From Novipirellula herctigrandis (GTDB lineage: Bacteria; Planctomycetota; Planctomycetia; Pirellulales; Pirellulaceae), in NCBI GenBank assembly GCA_007859835.1, contig SJPJ01000002.1, positions 473,772-537,771 on the forward strand: a stretch of 64,000 nt of DNA, read 5' to 3'. The notes beneath the pieces were generated by a model. It did not search any database and had not been told where the DNA came from. It saw nothing but the letters and a program-made list of their open reading frames with translations. The translations under genes and the position numbers were made by a program. Below are positions 18,388 to 28,945 of this stretch, piece by piece (positions within the stretch are counted from its first letter, which is position 1; the number at the start of each line of letters is the position of its first letter).

Positions 18388-19218
18388 TTAGGGTTTCTTG
18401 ACTAACTGATAGACTCGAACCCAGTCGTAATAGCTTGAATTGATCTCATCATTGGAGATCGCCTCGGGTGTTGGCGTTGTCTCCCATTTGTAAGTCTCAG
18501 TAACCATGTTGATTTGCATAGGACGATCAAAGGGTTTAGGGCTAACCTCGGTACTCGGTTGCACCGTCATGCAATGAACATCGTCAAGGTAGTAGTGCAC
18601 GGTATTTGCATCGACCCACCATGCGGCATACGTATGAAACGCCTCTCCCGAAGGCGGGTCGAGAGCGACGCTATCATTTTGGCTGTATCCTTTGCGTTCG
18701 CCATTGACGGTATAAAAGAAGTGTGTGTTGGGTTTCCATTGCCGATTCCAATTAGGAAATCGCTGCGGAGCACCGATCGCTTCAACGATGTCGAGCTCCT
18801 GCGAGGCTTCCCCATCGCCATACGGGGCACTGCGGTTGCTCATCCAAAACGTCGTGGACATGGAAATATTGGATGCTTTCAATCTCGCTTCATAGTAGCC
18901 GTAGTGAGCCTGATTACTCTTTGAAACAACCGCTCCACCCGCGATGGTGTAGTCACCTTCGGGTTCATCGAGCATCCTATTGTGGATCCGAAGCATGCCA
19001 TCGGATACCGATAACGTCGACGGATCAAACTTCGCCGGCGGCCTCCCTTTCCAAAAGGGATGGTGGTCGAGCCATTTGCTGCGATCGAGTTCGCTACCGT
19101 TGAATTCGTCTGAAAACCGTTCGTCAAGTTTCCACTCGAATCCATCGGTTGGCTGAGGGGGTTCCGCGATACAGGGGGTTACGAGCAGAAAGAACAGGAG
19201 TGCGAGTGGTTTTCTCAT
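18388..19218 (-). CDS. Secreted family 16 glycoside hydrolase
   Basis: The 276-residue protein starts at the ATG at 19218 with a signal peptide (MRKPLALLFFLLVTPCIA, residues 1-18). The GH16 active-site motif ELDIVE gives nucleophile Glu141, assisting Asp143 and acid/base Glu146. The fold-typical opening FSDEFNGSELDRSKW and the closing YYDWVRVYQL are present. Sequence around the motif and the WWVDANTVHYYLDD segment resemble bacterial beta-agarase/porphyranase and carrageenase-type enzymes, so an algal galactan is the likely substrate, but I cannot fix the subfamily. It converges with the fucosidase cluster but is transcribed separately. A frame extension to 19272 would put a non-signal stretch before the leader and is rejected. 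Confidence 0.87.
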   Translation of the reverse strand: MRKPLALLFFLLVTPCIAEPPQPTDGFEWKLDERFSDEFNGSELDRSKWLDHHPFWKGRPPAKFDPSTLSVSDGMLRIHNRMLDEPEGDYTIAGGAVVSKSNQAHYGYYEARLKASNISMSTTFWMSNRSAPYGDGEASQELDIVEAIGAPQRFPNWNRQWKPNTHFFYTVNGERKGYSQNDSVALDPPSGEAFHTYAAWWVDANTVHYYLDDVHCMTVQPSTEVSPKPFDRPMQINMVTETYKWETTPTPEAISNDEINSSYYDWVRVYQLVKKP

Positions 19219-19553
19219 TGTTCCGAAATCGTGAGAGGAACGTGAAGGAAAAGGCGACAAGATTCTGGGCATTATATCCGTTTATACGTGGGAAAGCACT
19301 TTTTCAACGGCATTAGAACCATCGTTGCCGTCGCGGACCAATCCGCGACTTTTTTGCGGTTCATCGACTTTTCCGATTGTTCGGGTCATGCGGATTTTCA
19401 TGGTTGCCGATCTTAGACCCATGAGGGTCTGCGCGCTCGAACGAAAAATGTTCCTTGCGTGAAACTCACCATAGAAGAACCACCGTGTCGATCGATCGCC
19501 AACGCGATTGGCCATTCCGATCGATTTCGGGCTGTTGTTTGGGGGAAAAACTA

Positions 19554-20627
19554 ATGAAACGAACGCTATCACGTCGCCGTCTGCTTGGGCTGATTGGGCT
19601 CAGCGCGAGTTGGATTACCGTACTCGGTCCAAACTCGTCCTCGGCTGAATCACCAACTGTGATCACAGCACTGGCTCACGATACGATACCCAGTCGCACG
19701 ATTCGACTCGACCCCATCGGCAACCAAACCGCTCCGGTGGTGGTCACCGCCGTCGCATCGGACCCACGCGGCGAACTGCTAGCTGCCGCCGGGGACGACC
19801 ATGTGATCCGAATCCTCGAAACCGCAACCTTGAAGGTGAAACAAGCGCTCAGGGGCCATCGCGACTTGGTTCGTACCTTAGCGTTTGATTCATCTGGAAA
19901 GTCGCTCGTTTCGGCGGGCAACGACGGTCAATTGATCGTTTGGGATCGCATCCGCAGATTCGAGATCATCCAACGGATGCAGGATACTCCTGCATTGGCA
20001 TGCGTTCGGTTCGCTCCCGGTATCGCCGAAATGGCCGCCGTCGGATTCGACCGAAAAGTCTACATCATCGGCCGCCCCGTCGATCGAACGCCCCAATTCG
20101 CTTGCGACTGCAACGACCTTCGCGCGGTAGCCTATCGAGACGACCGGCGGGTAATCGCAGTGGGTGGGCGAAGCGGTGATTTACACTTGTTCGATCCTGC
20201 CACAGGAACTCTTATTGCTGACAAACATCTGCATGAAGGGCGCATTCGCGATATCACGTTTCACCGCGAGGCCAACTCCGCCGTCACCGTTGGAGAGGAT
20301 GGAAAGGTGGTCGTATTTGATACGGAAAAACAGAAAATACTCCAAAAACTGCAAGTCACCTCAGGGCGATTGTTTGCCGTCACCGTGATCGACAGCCAAC
20401 ACATTGCCGTGGCCGGTTCGGACAATGCAATCCGAATTGTAAACACCGATGACGGCACCGTTAGCCATACGCTCGATGGCCATATCGGATCGATCTCAAC
20501 TCTGACGGCGACCGGTGGAATGCTCTTTTCAGGCGGATTCGATGCGACACTTCGCCGATGGAGCATCAGTGACCTGAACCGCGCTGGACGGCGAATCGCC
20601 GAAAATGAAAACAACCTCGAACGATAA
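19554..20627 (+). CDS. WD40-repeat protein with Tat-like signal
   Basis: This 357-residue protein begins with a twin-arginine-like leader: SRRRLLG at residues 6-12, a hydrophobic stretch, then an Ala/Ser-rich cleavage region near SSSAES. It is probably exported folded. The rest is about seven WD40-type units (for example HRDLVRTLAFDSSGKSLVSA followed by NDGQLIVWD, and HIGSISTLTATGGMLFSGGFD), enough for one beta-propeller. No enzyme domain is visible; propellers of this kind are protein-binding scaffolds. The ATG follows a GGGGGAAAA ribosome binding site. The SdrD-like gene starts 108 bp downstream on the same strand. Confidence 0.85.
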   Translation: MKRTLSRRRLLGLIGLSASWITVLGPNSSSAESPTVITALAHDTIPSRTIRLDPIGNQTAPVVVTAVASDPRGELLAAAGDDHVIRILETATLKVKQALRGHRDLVRTLAFDSSGKSLVSAGNDGQLIVWDRIRRFEIIQRMQDTPALACVRFAPGIAEMAAVGFDRKVYIIGRPVDRTPQFACDCNDLRAVAYRDDRRVIAVGGRSGDLHLFDPATGTLIADKHLHEGRIRDITFHREANSAVTVGEDGKVVVFDTEKQKILQKLQVTSGRLFAVTVIDSQHIAVAGSDNAIRIVNTDDGTVSHTLDGHIGSISTLTATGGMLFSGGFDATLRRWSISDLNRAGRRIAENENNLER

Positions 20628-20735
20628 ACCATCGATTCGACCTGCCGATCGTTTCGCTGGAACGGTGGCTAATGTAAATACCAAAATATACAACGCTAGC
20701 GAAAAGACGACCAAGTGCACACGGAGGTGCCTCGG

Positions 20736-23700
20736 GTGAATTGGAAATTTGGAAAGAAACGAAGAAAATCAAACGCGCGAACCAAAAATGTCAAACGGCG
20801 TGTAATGGTTCCCGAGCGGCTTGAAATGCGGCGTTTGCTTGCTGCGGATCCGATTCACGTCGGCGTTGTCTACATCGAAACCGACTACCTTGAGTCGGAC
20901 CAAGATGTCGGTAGCGATTCCCGCGGTGACCGTTTCATTTTGTCATTCACCGGTGGCGCAGCGAACACCGAACTCACGGAACTGCGCATCCGCACAGACA
21001 AAGACAATGACGGCATGTCCGTCGGCGATCTTATCTTCGACACTCAAATCGGCGGTCGTGGAAAAAATGGGGCTCATGATTTCCAGATCGTCCGTACTCA
21101 ATCGACCGATGGCCATGCGATCAACGCCTCGGCAACAGTCGAAGATGGCGGAACGGAATTGGTGCTCCGCCTATCCGGTTTCCAATCAGGCGACCGTATC
21201 GAGTTCACTCTTGATATGGACGAAGTTCTCCGCAATGTCTCGGATTTGGATTTATTCAACAGCCGGCTCGATGTCATCGCATCAGGCCAAGAGTTCCAAG
21301 ACTCGATTCTGGAAGCGACTTTCAACGCGCCCCATTACGAAACCAGTCACGCCGATGCTATCTTTCTAAATGACTACGGCGATCCCGCCGCTTCGCAAGG
21401 TCTCGACCTGCCGCCCGACGAAGGGCCTGGGACGGACAGTCTGCCGAACCGAACTGCGGCCGCCGTCGCTAGTACGAATCAAATCCCCAAACCAATCTCG
21501 ATCTCCGGTCAAGTTTGGCTCGACAACAATCTCAATCAGACTCGCGACGCCGGTGAGAGCCCGCTAACGGGAGTCGAGATTGCGCTTTGGAAATACGACA
21601 GCGTCACCAATCGCTATGCCGACACGGGAAATCGAGCGATCACCGACAATAACGGTGAGTATCTGTTCGCAAAAACGCTGGGGATTTCCCCCGGACGCTA
21701 CCGCATCGCCGAAACGCAACCGCCCGGTCTGTACAGCGTTGCTGCGATCCCCGGCAATGTCGCAGGCGTGGCCAGCGGCAATATCGAATCAATGGACATC
21801 ATTCGTGATATCGAAATCCCGCTCGGAGATACCGATGCGATCCGCTACGATTTTGCCGAAGCTCAACCTGCGTCGTTGGCCGGTTTCGTTTACCGTGACG
21901 ACAACAACGATGGACGCCGAGATACCGGAGAAGTTGGCATTGCGGGCGTCCGCATCCAATTGGTTCCCGTCAACACGATCTCGCCACAATCGGTCGTCAC
22001 AGCGACAACGGCAGCCGACGGCTCCTACAGTTTCAATGGGCTTGCGCCAGGAACCTATGAAGCGATCGAAGTTGACCAGCCAGCCTATTTGAACGACGGA
22101 ATCGACGCCGCCGGTACGGTGAACGGCCAAGTAGTCGGGATTGCCGATATCCCCGGTGACGCGATCCGCGACATCCAACTCGACGGTGCCGACGCTGGAA
22201 TCGAGTACAACTTTGGCGAGACCCCATTCGGGTCAATCTCGGGTTTCGTCTACCTCGTTGCCCCCGGTCAAGACTGCAATGGCCAACACGATGCGCCCGG
22301 GAACCAGGCGTTGGCGGATGTAAAAGTGGTTTTGCAAAATGAATTCGGAACAACAATTGCACAAACTCGCACCGGAGCTGACGGAAATTATGAATTCAAC
22401 GACATGCCAATTGGCCGATATCGAATCATCGAATTCACGCCCAATGGATTAATGGACGGCCAATCGCACGCAGGTACAATCGATGGCATCCAAACCGGAA
22501 CCGCAATCGACGGCGGATTGATCCGCGAAATATCGATGACCGCAGCGGGTGTCGGCGTCGAATACAATTTTTGTGAAATCGCTCCGGCGGCCATCAGCGG
22601 GTTTGTCTATCACGACCAATCCGATGACGGAAATCGAGACGCGGGTGAAGAAGCGATCCCAGCAACCACTATTTCGCTCGTCGACGCGTCGGGCAATGTC
22701 GTAGCGACGACAACCACCGATACGAACGGTCGTTATGAATTTCGCGACATCGTTCCCGGCAGCTATCGATTAGTTGAGTCGCAACCGAAAAATTTCTACG
22801 ACGGCAAGGACACACCCGGTACGATTCGCGGCAATACCACTGGTCGGGTGGAAAACGACAGTGACTCCATTGTCGATGTGCAACTAAAACAAGGTGACAT
22901 CGGGATCCAATACAACTTTGGCGAGTTGGTCGGCGCGTCGCTTGCAGGCCGCGTTCATGTCGACATGGACAATGACTGCACCTACGATTCCGGCGAACCA
23001 ACGCTTGGGGGCGTCGACATCCGTTTGCTCGACAGCAGTGGGAACCAAGTTGCAAAAACCAAAACCGCGGACGACGGGACCTACCAATTCACTAACATCA
23101 AACCAGGTGAATACACGGTAATCGAAGGAACCGTCGAAGGTTATTTCGAGGGCACTTCCTCAGCAGGATCCGCCGGAGGCATCGCGGACCCACCAAATCG
23201 AATCGGCAATATTGTTTTGGCATCTGCCGAAGTTGCCGTCAATTACGATTTCTGTGAAAAACCACCAGCCGAGATCCGTGGCGTGGTCTTTGCCGACAAT
23301 GACGGTGATTGTCTGCTTGACATTGGCGAAATCGGTATCGAGAACGTCGTTGTCGAACTTTACGATAGCAGCGGAGTTCGGATAGCGTCAACACAAACCG
23401 ATGCAGCGGGGAATTACCACTTCACCCATTTACCCGCCGGCAACTATACCGTCCGGGAAATCCAGCCAACAGGATGGCTACAGGGTGGTCAAACCGCTGG
23501 CAGTCACGGTGGAAAAGCCGATGTCCAAGATGCGATTTCTGAAATTCCAATCGGCTGGGGCGATCGACTAACGCAGTACAACTTTTGTGAAATCGAACCG
23601 GGTTCGATTGCCGGAGTCGTCTATGTCGACGCAGATTCGGATTGCGTCCGAGATCCGGGTGAAGCTCCGTTGGCAGGTGTTGTGATTCAATTGAAAGACG

Positions 23701-26546
23701 CCACGGGCAAAGTGCTTGCACAAACGCAAACCGACTCCCAAGGCCGCTATTTATTTAGCGACCTGGCTCCCGGTGAATACGAAATCGTTGAAACACAACC
23801 GGATGGTTACTTCCAAGGTGGGCAAACCGTTGGCAATGGCGGTGGGCGCGTGATCGGACAAGATCGACTTGGGACCGTATTGCTTGCCGGCGCCGACATT
23901 GCCGAATACAACTTCTGTGAAATTCCACCGGGATCCATTAGCGGCATCGTCTATGTCGACAACGACGGTGATTGTGAACGCGACGTGGACGAACCGCCTC
24001 TTAGCGGCGTGACGATTGAACTGCGCAATAGTACTGGCCAGACTATCGCGACGACACAAACCAATTCGCAGGGCGAATACAAATTCGAAGGTCTCGCGCC
24101 GGACGACTACCAAATCTTCGAGCGACAACCGACCGGTTACTACCAAGGCGGGCAAACGGTCGGCAGCGGTGGCGGGCGTGTGGTCAGTGACGACTTGTTG
24201 GAAATGACGCTACAACCGGGCCACCATGAAACCGAATACAACTTCTGTGAATTGCCTCCTGGGTCGATAACTGGATTCGTTCACGTTGACGAAGACGGCG
24301 ATTGCGAAATTGATCCTGGTGAACGCCCCCTTGCCGGAGTAACGATCGAACTTCGCGACGATAACAGCACGCTGATTAGCTCTACGACGACGAATGACCT
24401 GGGATTGTACTCGTTCACGAATTTGCCACCGGGACGTTACCACATTGTTGAATTGCAACCAACCGGCTACTTCCAAGGCAGTCAGCATATCGGTAGCGGT
24501 GGCGGTGAAGTAGTCGAGCAAGACCACTTGGCATTGAATCTTTCCGCCGGCCATGACGTGATTGATTACAACTTCTGTGAACGCGAGCCTTCGCGAATCA
24601 CCGGTGCGGTGTGGAGTGAAACGGACATCAATTCGAAGTACGATTCCGGCGACGTAAAAATCTCTGGCGTCCGCATGGAACTGCTCGATGCAAAAGGAAA
24701 TATGATCGCCACGACGCGAACGGATTCGCAAGGCAATTACGAATTTGGAAACCTGGCACCCGGTGTCTATTCGGTACGTGAATCACAACCTTCGAGTCTG
24801 TTCCATGGCAGCCAATTGCCTGGGTCCGCAGGTGGAACTGTTGGTGGTGATGACTTGATCGTTGGTATTCTACTATCCGGTGGAACGGACGCGATCAACT
24901 ATGATTTCCCTGAGATCCCACCTGCGACGATATCAGGTTACGTATTCCAAGACGGTGGTGCGATTGCGACGGGCGAGCCGATTTCTGCTGAAGACCTTCG
25001 CAACTATCGTGACGGCAAGCTGACGAACGATGACATTCTTCTTGGCAACGTCACACTTGAACTGCGAAATGTTCTCGGGCAACCGTTTACATCCGACCGA
25101 GCGTTGATGGGCGTCTATGCGGATGGAGCAATCCGCGTGACGACCGACGACACCGGTTACTATGAATTCGAAGGTCTACGGCCTGGTACCTATCACGTGT
25201 ACCAAGTCCAACCGGAAGACTATATCGACGGTTTGGATACGCCGGGAACCACTGGCGGTTTGGCCGTGAATGAAGCCGACGCAATGAATGATGAGGGCCG
25301 AATCATCATCCAGACTCTCGCACTTAGCGAGGCGACGGACCCGAACAACGACGCTATTTTGAACATCTCACTGACAGCGGGTGGTACAAGTCAAGATAAC
25401 AACTTTAGCGAAGTCATCGTGACCGATGTTCAGATTCCGCAACTGATTGATCCACCAGCAGAATTGCCTGATGTCCTCGCTCCGATTGAAACCTTTGAAA
25501 AGTACGATCGTATCATTTCGTTCGGCCAAATTGATTCGATTCGGCCGCCCATGGTCGCCGATGACGAGTGGGCGGTATCGTGGCATCTGAGCGTCATCAA
25601 CGGTGGTTTCCCTCGCGGGGGTGAACAGGGTGATGCGATCATTCGTGCGGTCAGTGCTCAAATGCGGCACGAGAATTGGAGTGAAGGGGAACACACCAAG
25701 GGACGCTGGGTGATTGTCAACTCCGACGGCGAATTGATGGAGATCGCTGATAAAATGACGATTGGTGAAGAGAACGCCATCGCGTTGACAGGTGATTTTG
25801 ACGGAAACGGCGCCGATGAAGCCGTGATCTACGTCGATGGCAATTGGTTCGTCGACTTTAACGGGAACGGCCGGTGGGACCAAGGCGACTTGTGGATCAA
25901 ACTGGGAACGGAACTGGATCGCCCTGTCGTCGGGGATTGGGATGGTGACGGCAAGGATGACATCGGGATCTTCGGACGCCAATGGCATCGCGACCCCCAA
26001 CGAATTAAGAAGGACCCCGGATTACCCGACCCCGAAAATGTCCGTCGTCGTCAATTATCGGCCGACGATTTGGCTCGACATCGCGAAGACCGTGGTGAAG
26101 ACCGCGAACGATTGTTGCGTCGCGGCAGCAAAGGCACCCTACGCGCAGACGCAGTGGACCATGTGTTCCAATATGGCGAGCAAATCGACACGCCCGTTTC
26201 GGGTGACTGGAACGGAGACGGCATAAGTCAAATTGCCATTTTCCGTGGCGGCAAGTGGATCCTAGATAGTGATGGTGACGGCCGTCTAACACGCAAAGAC
26301 GAACGAGCCGAGTTCGGTCGCCCAGGCGATGAGCCGATTGTTGGCGACTTTGATGGTGACGGAATCGACGAAATCGCCGTCATTCGTGATGGTCAATGGA
26401 TCATCGATAGCGATGGCGACGGAAAAATCACGGGGAATGACAAACGCATTGAAGTGCCGCGTCACAGCGATGACAGTCAACCGATCGTCGGCGATTGGGA
26501 CGGTGATGGCAAAGACGAACCGGGCTACTACAACGACGCTGCGTAG
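20736..26546 (+). CDS. Giant secreted SdrD B-like repeat protein with FG-GAP-like C-terminus
   Basis: The GTG at 20736 has a GGAGG ribosome binding site eight bases upstream, giving 1,936 residues. A basic N-terminus leads to VPERLEMRRLLAAD, the N-terminal motif of many large planctomycete surface proteins. After a roughly 200-residue domain come about eleven SdrD B/Cna B-like repeats of about 110 residues, each starting like ISGFVYxDxxxDGxRDxGE and ending like VEYNFCE or YNFGE; their Asp-rich loops look calcium binding. The last 370 residues contain repeated GDWDGDGKD/GDFDGDGID units of the FG-GAP or dockerin-like type. A role in cell-surface structure or adhesion is likely. Its 3' end overlaps the convergent alanine dehydrogenase by 19 bp. 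Confidence 0.9.
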   Translation: MNWKFGKKRRKSNARTKNVKRRVMVPERLEMRRLLAADPIHVGVVYIETDYLESDQDVGSDSRGDRFILSFTGGAANTELTELRIRTDKDNDGMSVGDLIFDTQIGGRGKNGAHDFQIVRTQSTDGHAINASATVEDGGTELVLRLSGFQSGDRIEFTLDMDEVLRNVSDLDLFNSRLDVIASGQEFQDSILEATFNAPHYETSHADAIFLNDYGDPAASQGLDLPPDEGPGTDSLPNRTAAAVASTNQIPKPISISGQVWLDNNLNQTRDAGESPLTGVEIALWKYDSVTNRYADTGNRAITDNNGEYLFAKTLGISPGRYRIAETQPPGLYSVAAIPGNVAGVASGNIESMDIIRDIEIPLGDTDAIRYDFAEAQPASLAGFVYRDDNNDGRRDTGEVGIAGVRIQLVPVNTISPQSVVTATTAADGSYSFNGLAPGTYEAIEVDQPAYLNDGIDAAGTVNGQVVGIADIPGDAIRDIQLDGADAGIEYNFGETPFGSISGFVYLVAPGQDCNGQHDAPGNQALADVKVVLQNEFGTTIAQTRTGADGNYEFNDMPIGRYRIIEFTPNGLMDGQSHAGTIDGIQTGTAIDGGLIREISMTAAGVGVEYNFCEIAPAAISGFVYHDQSDDGNRDAGEEAIPATTISLVDASGNVVATTTTDTNGRYEFRDIVPGSYRLVESQPKNFYDGKDTPGTIRGNTTGRVENDSDSIVDVQLKQGDIGIQYNFGELVGASLAGRVHVDMDNDCTYDSGEPTLGGVDIRLLDSSGNQVAKTKTADDGTYQFTNIKPGEYTVIEGTVEGYFEGTSSAGSAGGIADPPNRIGNIVLASAEVAVNYDFCEKPPAEIRGVVFADNDGDCLLDIGEIGIENVVVELYDSSGVRIASTQTDAAGNYHFTHLPAGNYTVREIQPTGWLQGGQTAGSHGGKADVQDAISEIPIGWGDRLTQYNFCEIEPGSIAGVVYVDADSDCVRDPGEAPLAGVVIQLKDATGKVLAQTQTDSQGRYLFSDLAPGEYEIVETQPDGYFQGGQTVGNGGGRVIGQDRLGTVLLAGADIAEYNFCEIPPGSISGIVYVDNDGDCERDVDEPPLSGVTIELRNSTGQTIATTQTNSQGEYKFEGLAPDDYQIFERQPTGYYQGGQTVGSGGGRVVSDDLLEMTLQPGHHETEYNFCELPPGSITGFVHVDEDGDCEIDPGERPLAGVTIELRDDNSTLISSTTTNDLGLYSFTNLPPGRYHIVELQPTGYFQGSQHIGSGGGEVVEQDHLALNLSAGHDVIDYNFCEREPSRITGAVWSETDINSKYDSGDVKISGVRMELLDAKGNMIATTRTDSQGNYEFGNLAPGVYSVRESQPSSLFHGSQLPGSAGGTVGGDDLIVGILLSGGTDAINYDFPEIPPATISGYVFQDGGAIATGEPISAEDLRNYRDGKLTNDDILLGNVTLELRNVLGQPFTSDRALMGVYADGAIRVTTDDTGYYEFEGLRPGTYHVYQVQPEDYIDGLDTPGTTGGLAVNEADAMNDEGRIIIQTLALSEATDPNNDAILNISLTAGGTSQDNNFSEVIVTDVQIPQLIDPPAELPDVLAPIETFEKYDRIISFGQIDSIRPPMVADDEWAVSWHLSVINGGFPRGGEQGDAIIRAVSAQMRHENWSEGEHTKGRWVIVNSDGELMEIADKMTIGEENAIALTGDFDGNGADEAVIYVDGNWFVDFNGNGRWDQGDLWIKLGTELDRPVVGDWDGDGKDDIGIFGRQWHRDPQRIKKDPGLPDPENVRRRQLSADDLARHREDRGEDRERLLRRGSKGTLRADAVDHVFQYGEQIDTPVSGDWNGDGISQIAIFRGGKWILDSDGDGRLTRKDERAEFGRPGDEPIVGDFDGDGIDEIAVIRDGQWIIDSDGDGKITGNDKRIEVPRHSDDSQPIVGDWDGDGKDEPGYYNDAA

Positions 26547-27631
26547 GGTAACCCAAACACGTCGGCGACCGCCTTGTTGACAACATTGCCTCGATCGATA
26601 TTGACTGCTGCTCGTAGCGGCGTGAATTGCTCAATTGCCTTTTCGAGTCCGTTATCTGCTAACGAGATGACCCAAGGCAACGTCGCATTGCATAGCGCGA
26701 ACGTACTTGTCCGCCCCACCGCGCCGGGCATATTAGCGACACAGTAGTGAACGACATCATCGACAATGAACGTCGGATGGCTGTGGGTCGTCGGATGACT
26801 TGTTTCGATACATCCACCTTGGTCAACGGCAACGTCGATCACCACACTACCGGGGTTCATCAACCGCAAATCTTCGGCTCGAACTAATTGCGGTGCTTTT
26901 GCGCCTGGAATCAATACCGATCCAATCACTAAATCCGCTCGTCGCAATTGTTCGAGGATGGTGTAGCGATCGCTATACAAACAATTGACGTTGGGCGGCA
27001 TCACGTCGTCGAGATAGCGAAGTCGATCAAGATTCGTATCAAGAATCGCAACATCCGCTTGAAAGCCCGCAGCGATCTTTGCTGCGTTGGCTCCGACCAC
27101 GCCGCCACCCAAAATCGTAATGTGAGCCGGCGCAACACCAGGGACGCCGCCGAGCAGAATGCCGCGTCCCATTTGGGGCCGTTCCAAATATTTCGCACCT
27201 TGTTGGATACTCATTCGGCCCGCCACTTCGCTCATGGGCGTCAGTAACGGCAAGCGGCCGTTGTCATCGCGAAGTGTTTCGTAAGCAATACAGGTTCCCC
27301 CGCTTTGAATCATCGCATTGGTCAATTCAAGGCTGGCGGCAAAATGGAAATAGGTAAACACAATTTGACCGGATCGAACTTTGCTACATTCTTCCGGTTG
27401 CGGTTCTTTGACTTTAACAATCATATCCGCACGTTCAAAAATCTCGTCCGCCGATGCACAAAGCTCGGCACCCGCTTTTAAATAATCATGATCCGGAAGC
27501 CCCGAGCCTAAGCCGGCACCGGCTTCCACCAACACGTCATGACCGCGAGAAACCAATTCCTCGACACCGACCGGTAACACTGCGATGCGATACTCGTCGG
27601 TCTTCACTTCCTTGGGCACACCAATGATCAT
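26528..27631 (-). CDS. ald: Alanine dehydrogenase
   Basis: The enzyme reversibly deaminates L-alanine to pyruvate and ammonia with NAD. At 367 residues it has the normal length. Visible signatures are the N-terminal [20 protein letters not shown] with the substrate Arg, [10 protein letters not shown] with the catalytic Lys, TYFHFAA with the catalytic His, the Rossmann motif [15 protein letters not shown], and [20 protein letters not shown]. The start is ATG. The gene overlaps the 3' end of the SdrD-like gene tail to tail, and begins 30 bp after the stop of the acyltransferase gene on the same strand, so it may be cotranscribed with it. Confidence 0.96.
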   Translation of the reverse strand: MIIGVPKEVKTDEYRIAVLPVGVEELVSRGHDVLVEAGAGLGSGLPDHDYLKAGAELCASADEIFERADMIVKVKEPQPEECSKVRSGQIVFTYFHFAASLELTNAMIQSGGTCIAYETLRDDNGRLPLLTPMSEVAGRMSIQQGAKYLERPQMGRGILLGGVPGVAPAHITILGGGVVGANAAKIAAGFQADVAILDTNLDRLRYLDDVMPPNVNCLYSDRYTILEQLRRADLVIGSVLIPGAKAPQLVRAEDLRLMNPGSVVIDVAVDQGGCIETSHPTTHSHPTFIVDDVVHYCVANMPGAVGRTSTFALCNATLPWVISLADNGLEKAIEQFTPLRAAVNIDRGNVVNKAVADVFGLPYAASL

Positions 27632-27661
27632 TTCACGTTCCGCTTGTTTGGGCAGTTTCTA

Positions 27662-28906
27662 TCAGGAAAGGGGACGGGCTTCTTTGGACAACCGGCCAAG
27701 CATTTCCCCTAATCGTTCGCGAACCTTAGTCAGCAATGGATCTTCGACGCCGCGTGGAGCCTTTTCGCAAGGCACCGGAATTGCATCGTCGGTTTCGATC
27801 ACAGCGTGCAGCGGCACGCCAACGTCTGCTTTGCCAAAAAAAGACTCTTGCATCCGCTGAATCGTTTCTACGATGCGAGTGTCGGTAACCGATTCACGAT
27901 TGAGATAATCGTTTGGATAGGACAATAATTCTTGTGCCAAGTCAGCCGCGACAACATTGCTTCGTAAAGCCATTCTCTCCTCGTCGTCCGGATTCCCAAC
28001 GAACCATTGCGAGTTCACCGCGCTGCGAATCGTTCTAACACGGGACCGGACATCGATCAGCGCATCTTGCTTTTCGGACGGTTCCTCGTTCGCCGACGTG
28101 ACGAGCCCCAATTGAGTTTCGGTGCTGGACAACAAATGCTCAATCAAGGCATCCCGTCGTTCGGGTAGCGGACCGCTCCGTGACGAGCCCAAATACTCTA
28201 CTTCACGAAGACTTAGCAGAGCCGCTGCGACGCGAAGTGTCCGCTCGAGCAGTGGCAGCTTCGGAGGTCGTCGCCAACCGAGGTGGGTCTCGATTTGTTC
28301 TAGTTGCGCACCTGCCCAAGCGTCTATCGCTTCGGAACATAGATACTTGATTGCGACCGGATGAATCACAACATTGCCACCGTCCCTTTTCGATTTTCGT
28401 CGAGCAGCTTGTCTCGCGATAAAGGTTACTCCGTCCAGTAACGGTTTGAGGATGTCGTTGGTGCGATTGGTAGTTCCTTCGGGAAACAAAATTAGTGGTC
28501 GGTGAGCCTCGACCAAAATCTCGATTGCCAATTCAAGAGATTGTCGATCAGGGCCTTCCCGAAATACGCTAAAACCGCCCATCCGCTGGATCGCAAATGA
28601 GTCAAACCACCCAGTATTGAACAAATGCCAAGACGCCATTGCGTACACATGACGCTTGGATGATCGAGCAAGCCAACCGAGTACGAGAGGATCAGCGTAG
28701 CGACAGTGATTCGGGGCAAGCAAGATACCGTCACCACGATCTACGCTTTCGCGAAGCAATTCAGCGTTCCGACACTCGTACGAAACGACACCTTCTTTTT
28801 TATGAAGGTAGCGATCAAAAATCCGAAACCCATGAATGAACGCTGGCCAAAGATCGTTGCGGTTCGGAGGGATGAATTGGTAAGGCCGGTCAAGAATCAC
28901 AGTCAA
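27662..28906 (-). CDS. PlsC-like acyltransferase with long C-terminal extension
   Basis: The first 220 residues or so are a glycerolphosphate-type acyltransferase domain: block I is NHCRYAD (the NHx4D catalytic pair), block III is FPEGTTNRTND, and the basic loop GVTFIARQAARRKSKRDGG follows. Family members acylate lysophosphatidate or related lipids at the inner membrane. The remaining 190 residues are charged, mainly helical, without a known motif, making this longer than typical PlsC (about 250). The first codon is TTG at 28906, with a GTG two codons later at 28900; neither has a good ribosome binding site, so the start is uncertain by two residues. It lies upstream of ald on the same strand. 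Confidence 0.87.
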   Translation of the reverse strand: MTVILDRPYQFIPPNRNDLWPAFIHGFRIFDRYLHKKEGVVSYECRNAELLRESVDRGDGILLAPNHCRYADPLVLGWLARSSKRHVYAMASWHLFNTGWFDSFAIQRMGGFSVFREGPDRQSLELAIEILVEAHRPLILFPEGTTNRTNDILKPLLDGVTFIARQAARRKSKRDGGNVVIHPVAIKYLCSEAIDAWAGAQLEQIETHLGWRRPPKLPLLERTLRVAAALLSLREVEYLGSSRSGPLPERRDALIEHLLSSTETQLGLVTSANEEPSEKQDALIDVRSRVRTIRSAVNSQWFVGNPDDEERMALRSNVVAADLAQELLSYPNDYLNRESVTDTRIVETIQRMQESFFGKADVGVPLHAVIETDDAIPVPCEKAPRGVEDPLLTKVRERLGEMLGRLSKEARPLS

Positions 28907-28945
28907 GGTTCGGAACTCGTTTCCGCTAGCGATAGAAGTGCGTTC

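Noticed and set aside
20821-22178. Long antisense and out-of-frame ORFs within the SdrD-like gene
   Set aside because: They are by-products of the repetitive Asp/Gly-rich coding sequence; composition and lack of starts argue against real genes.
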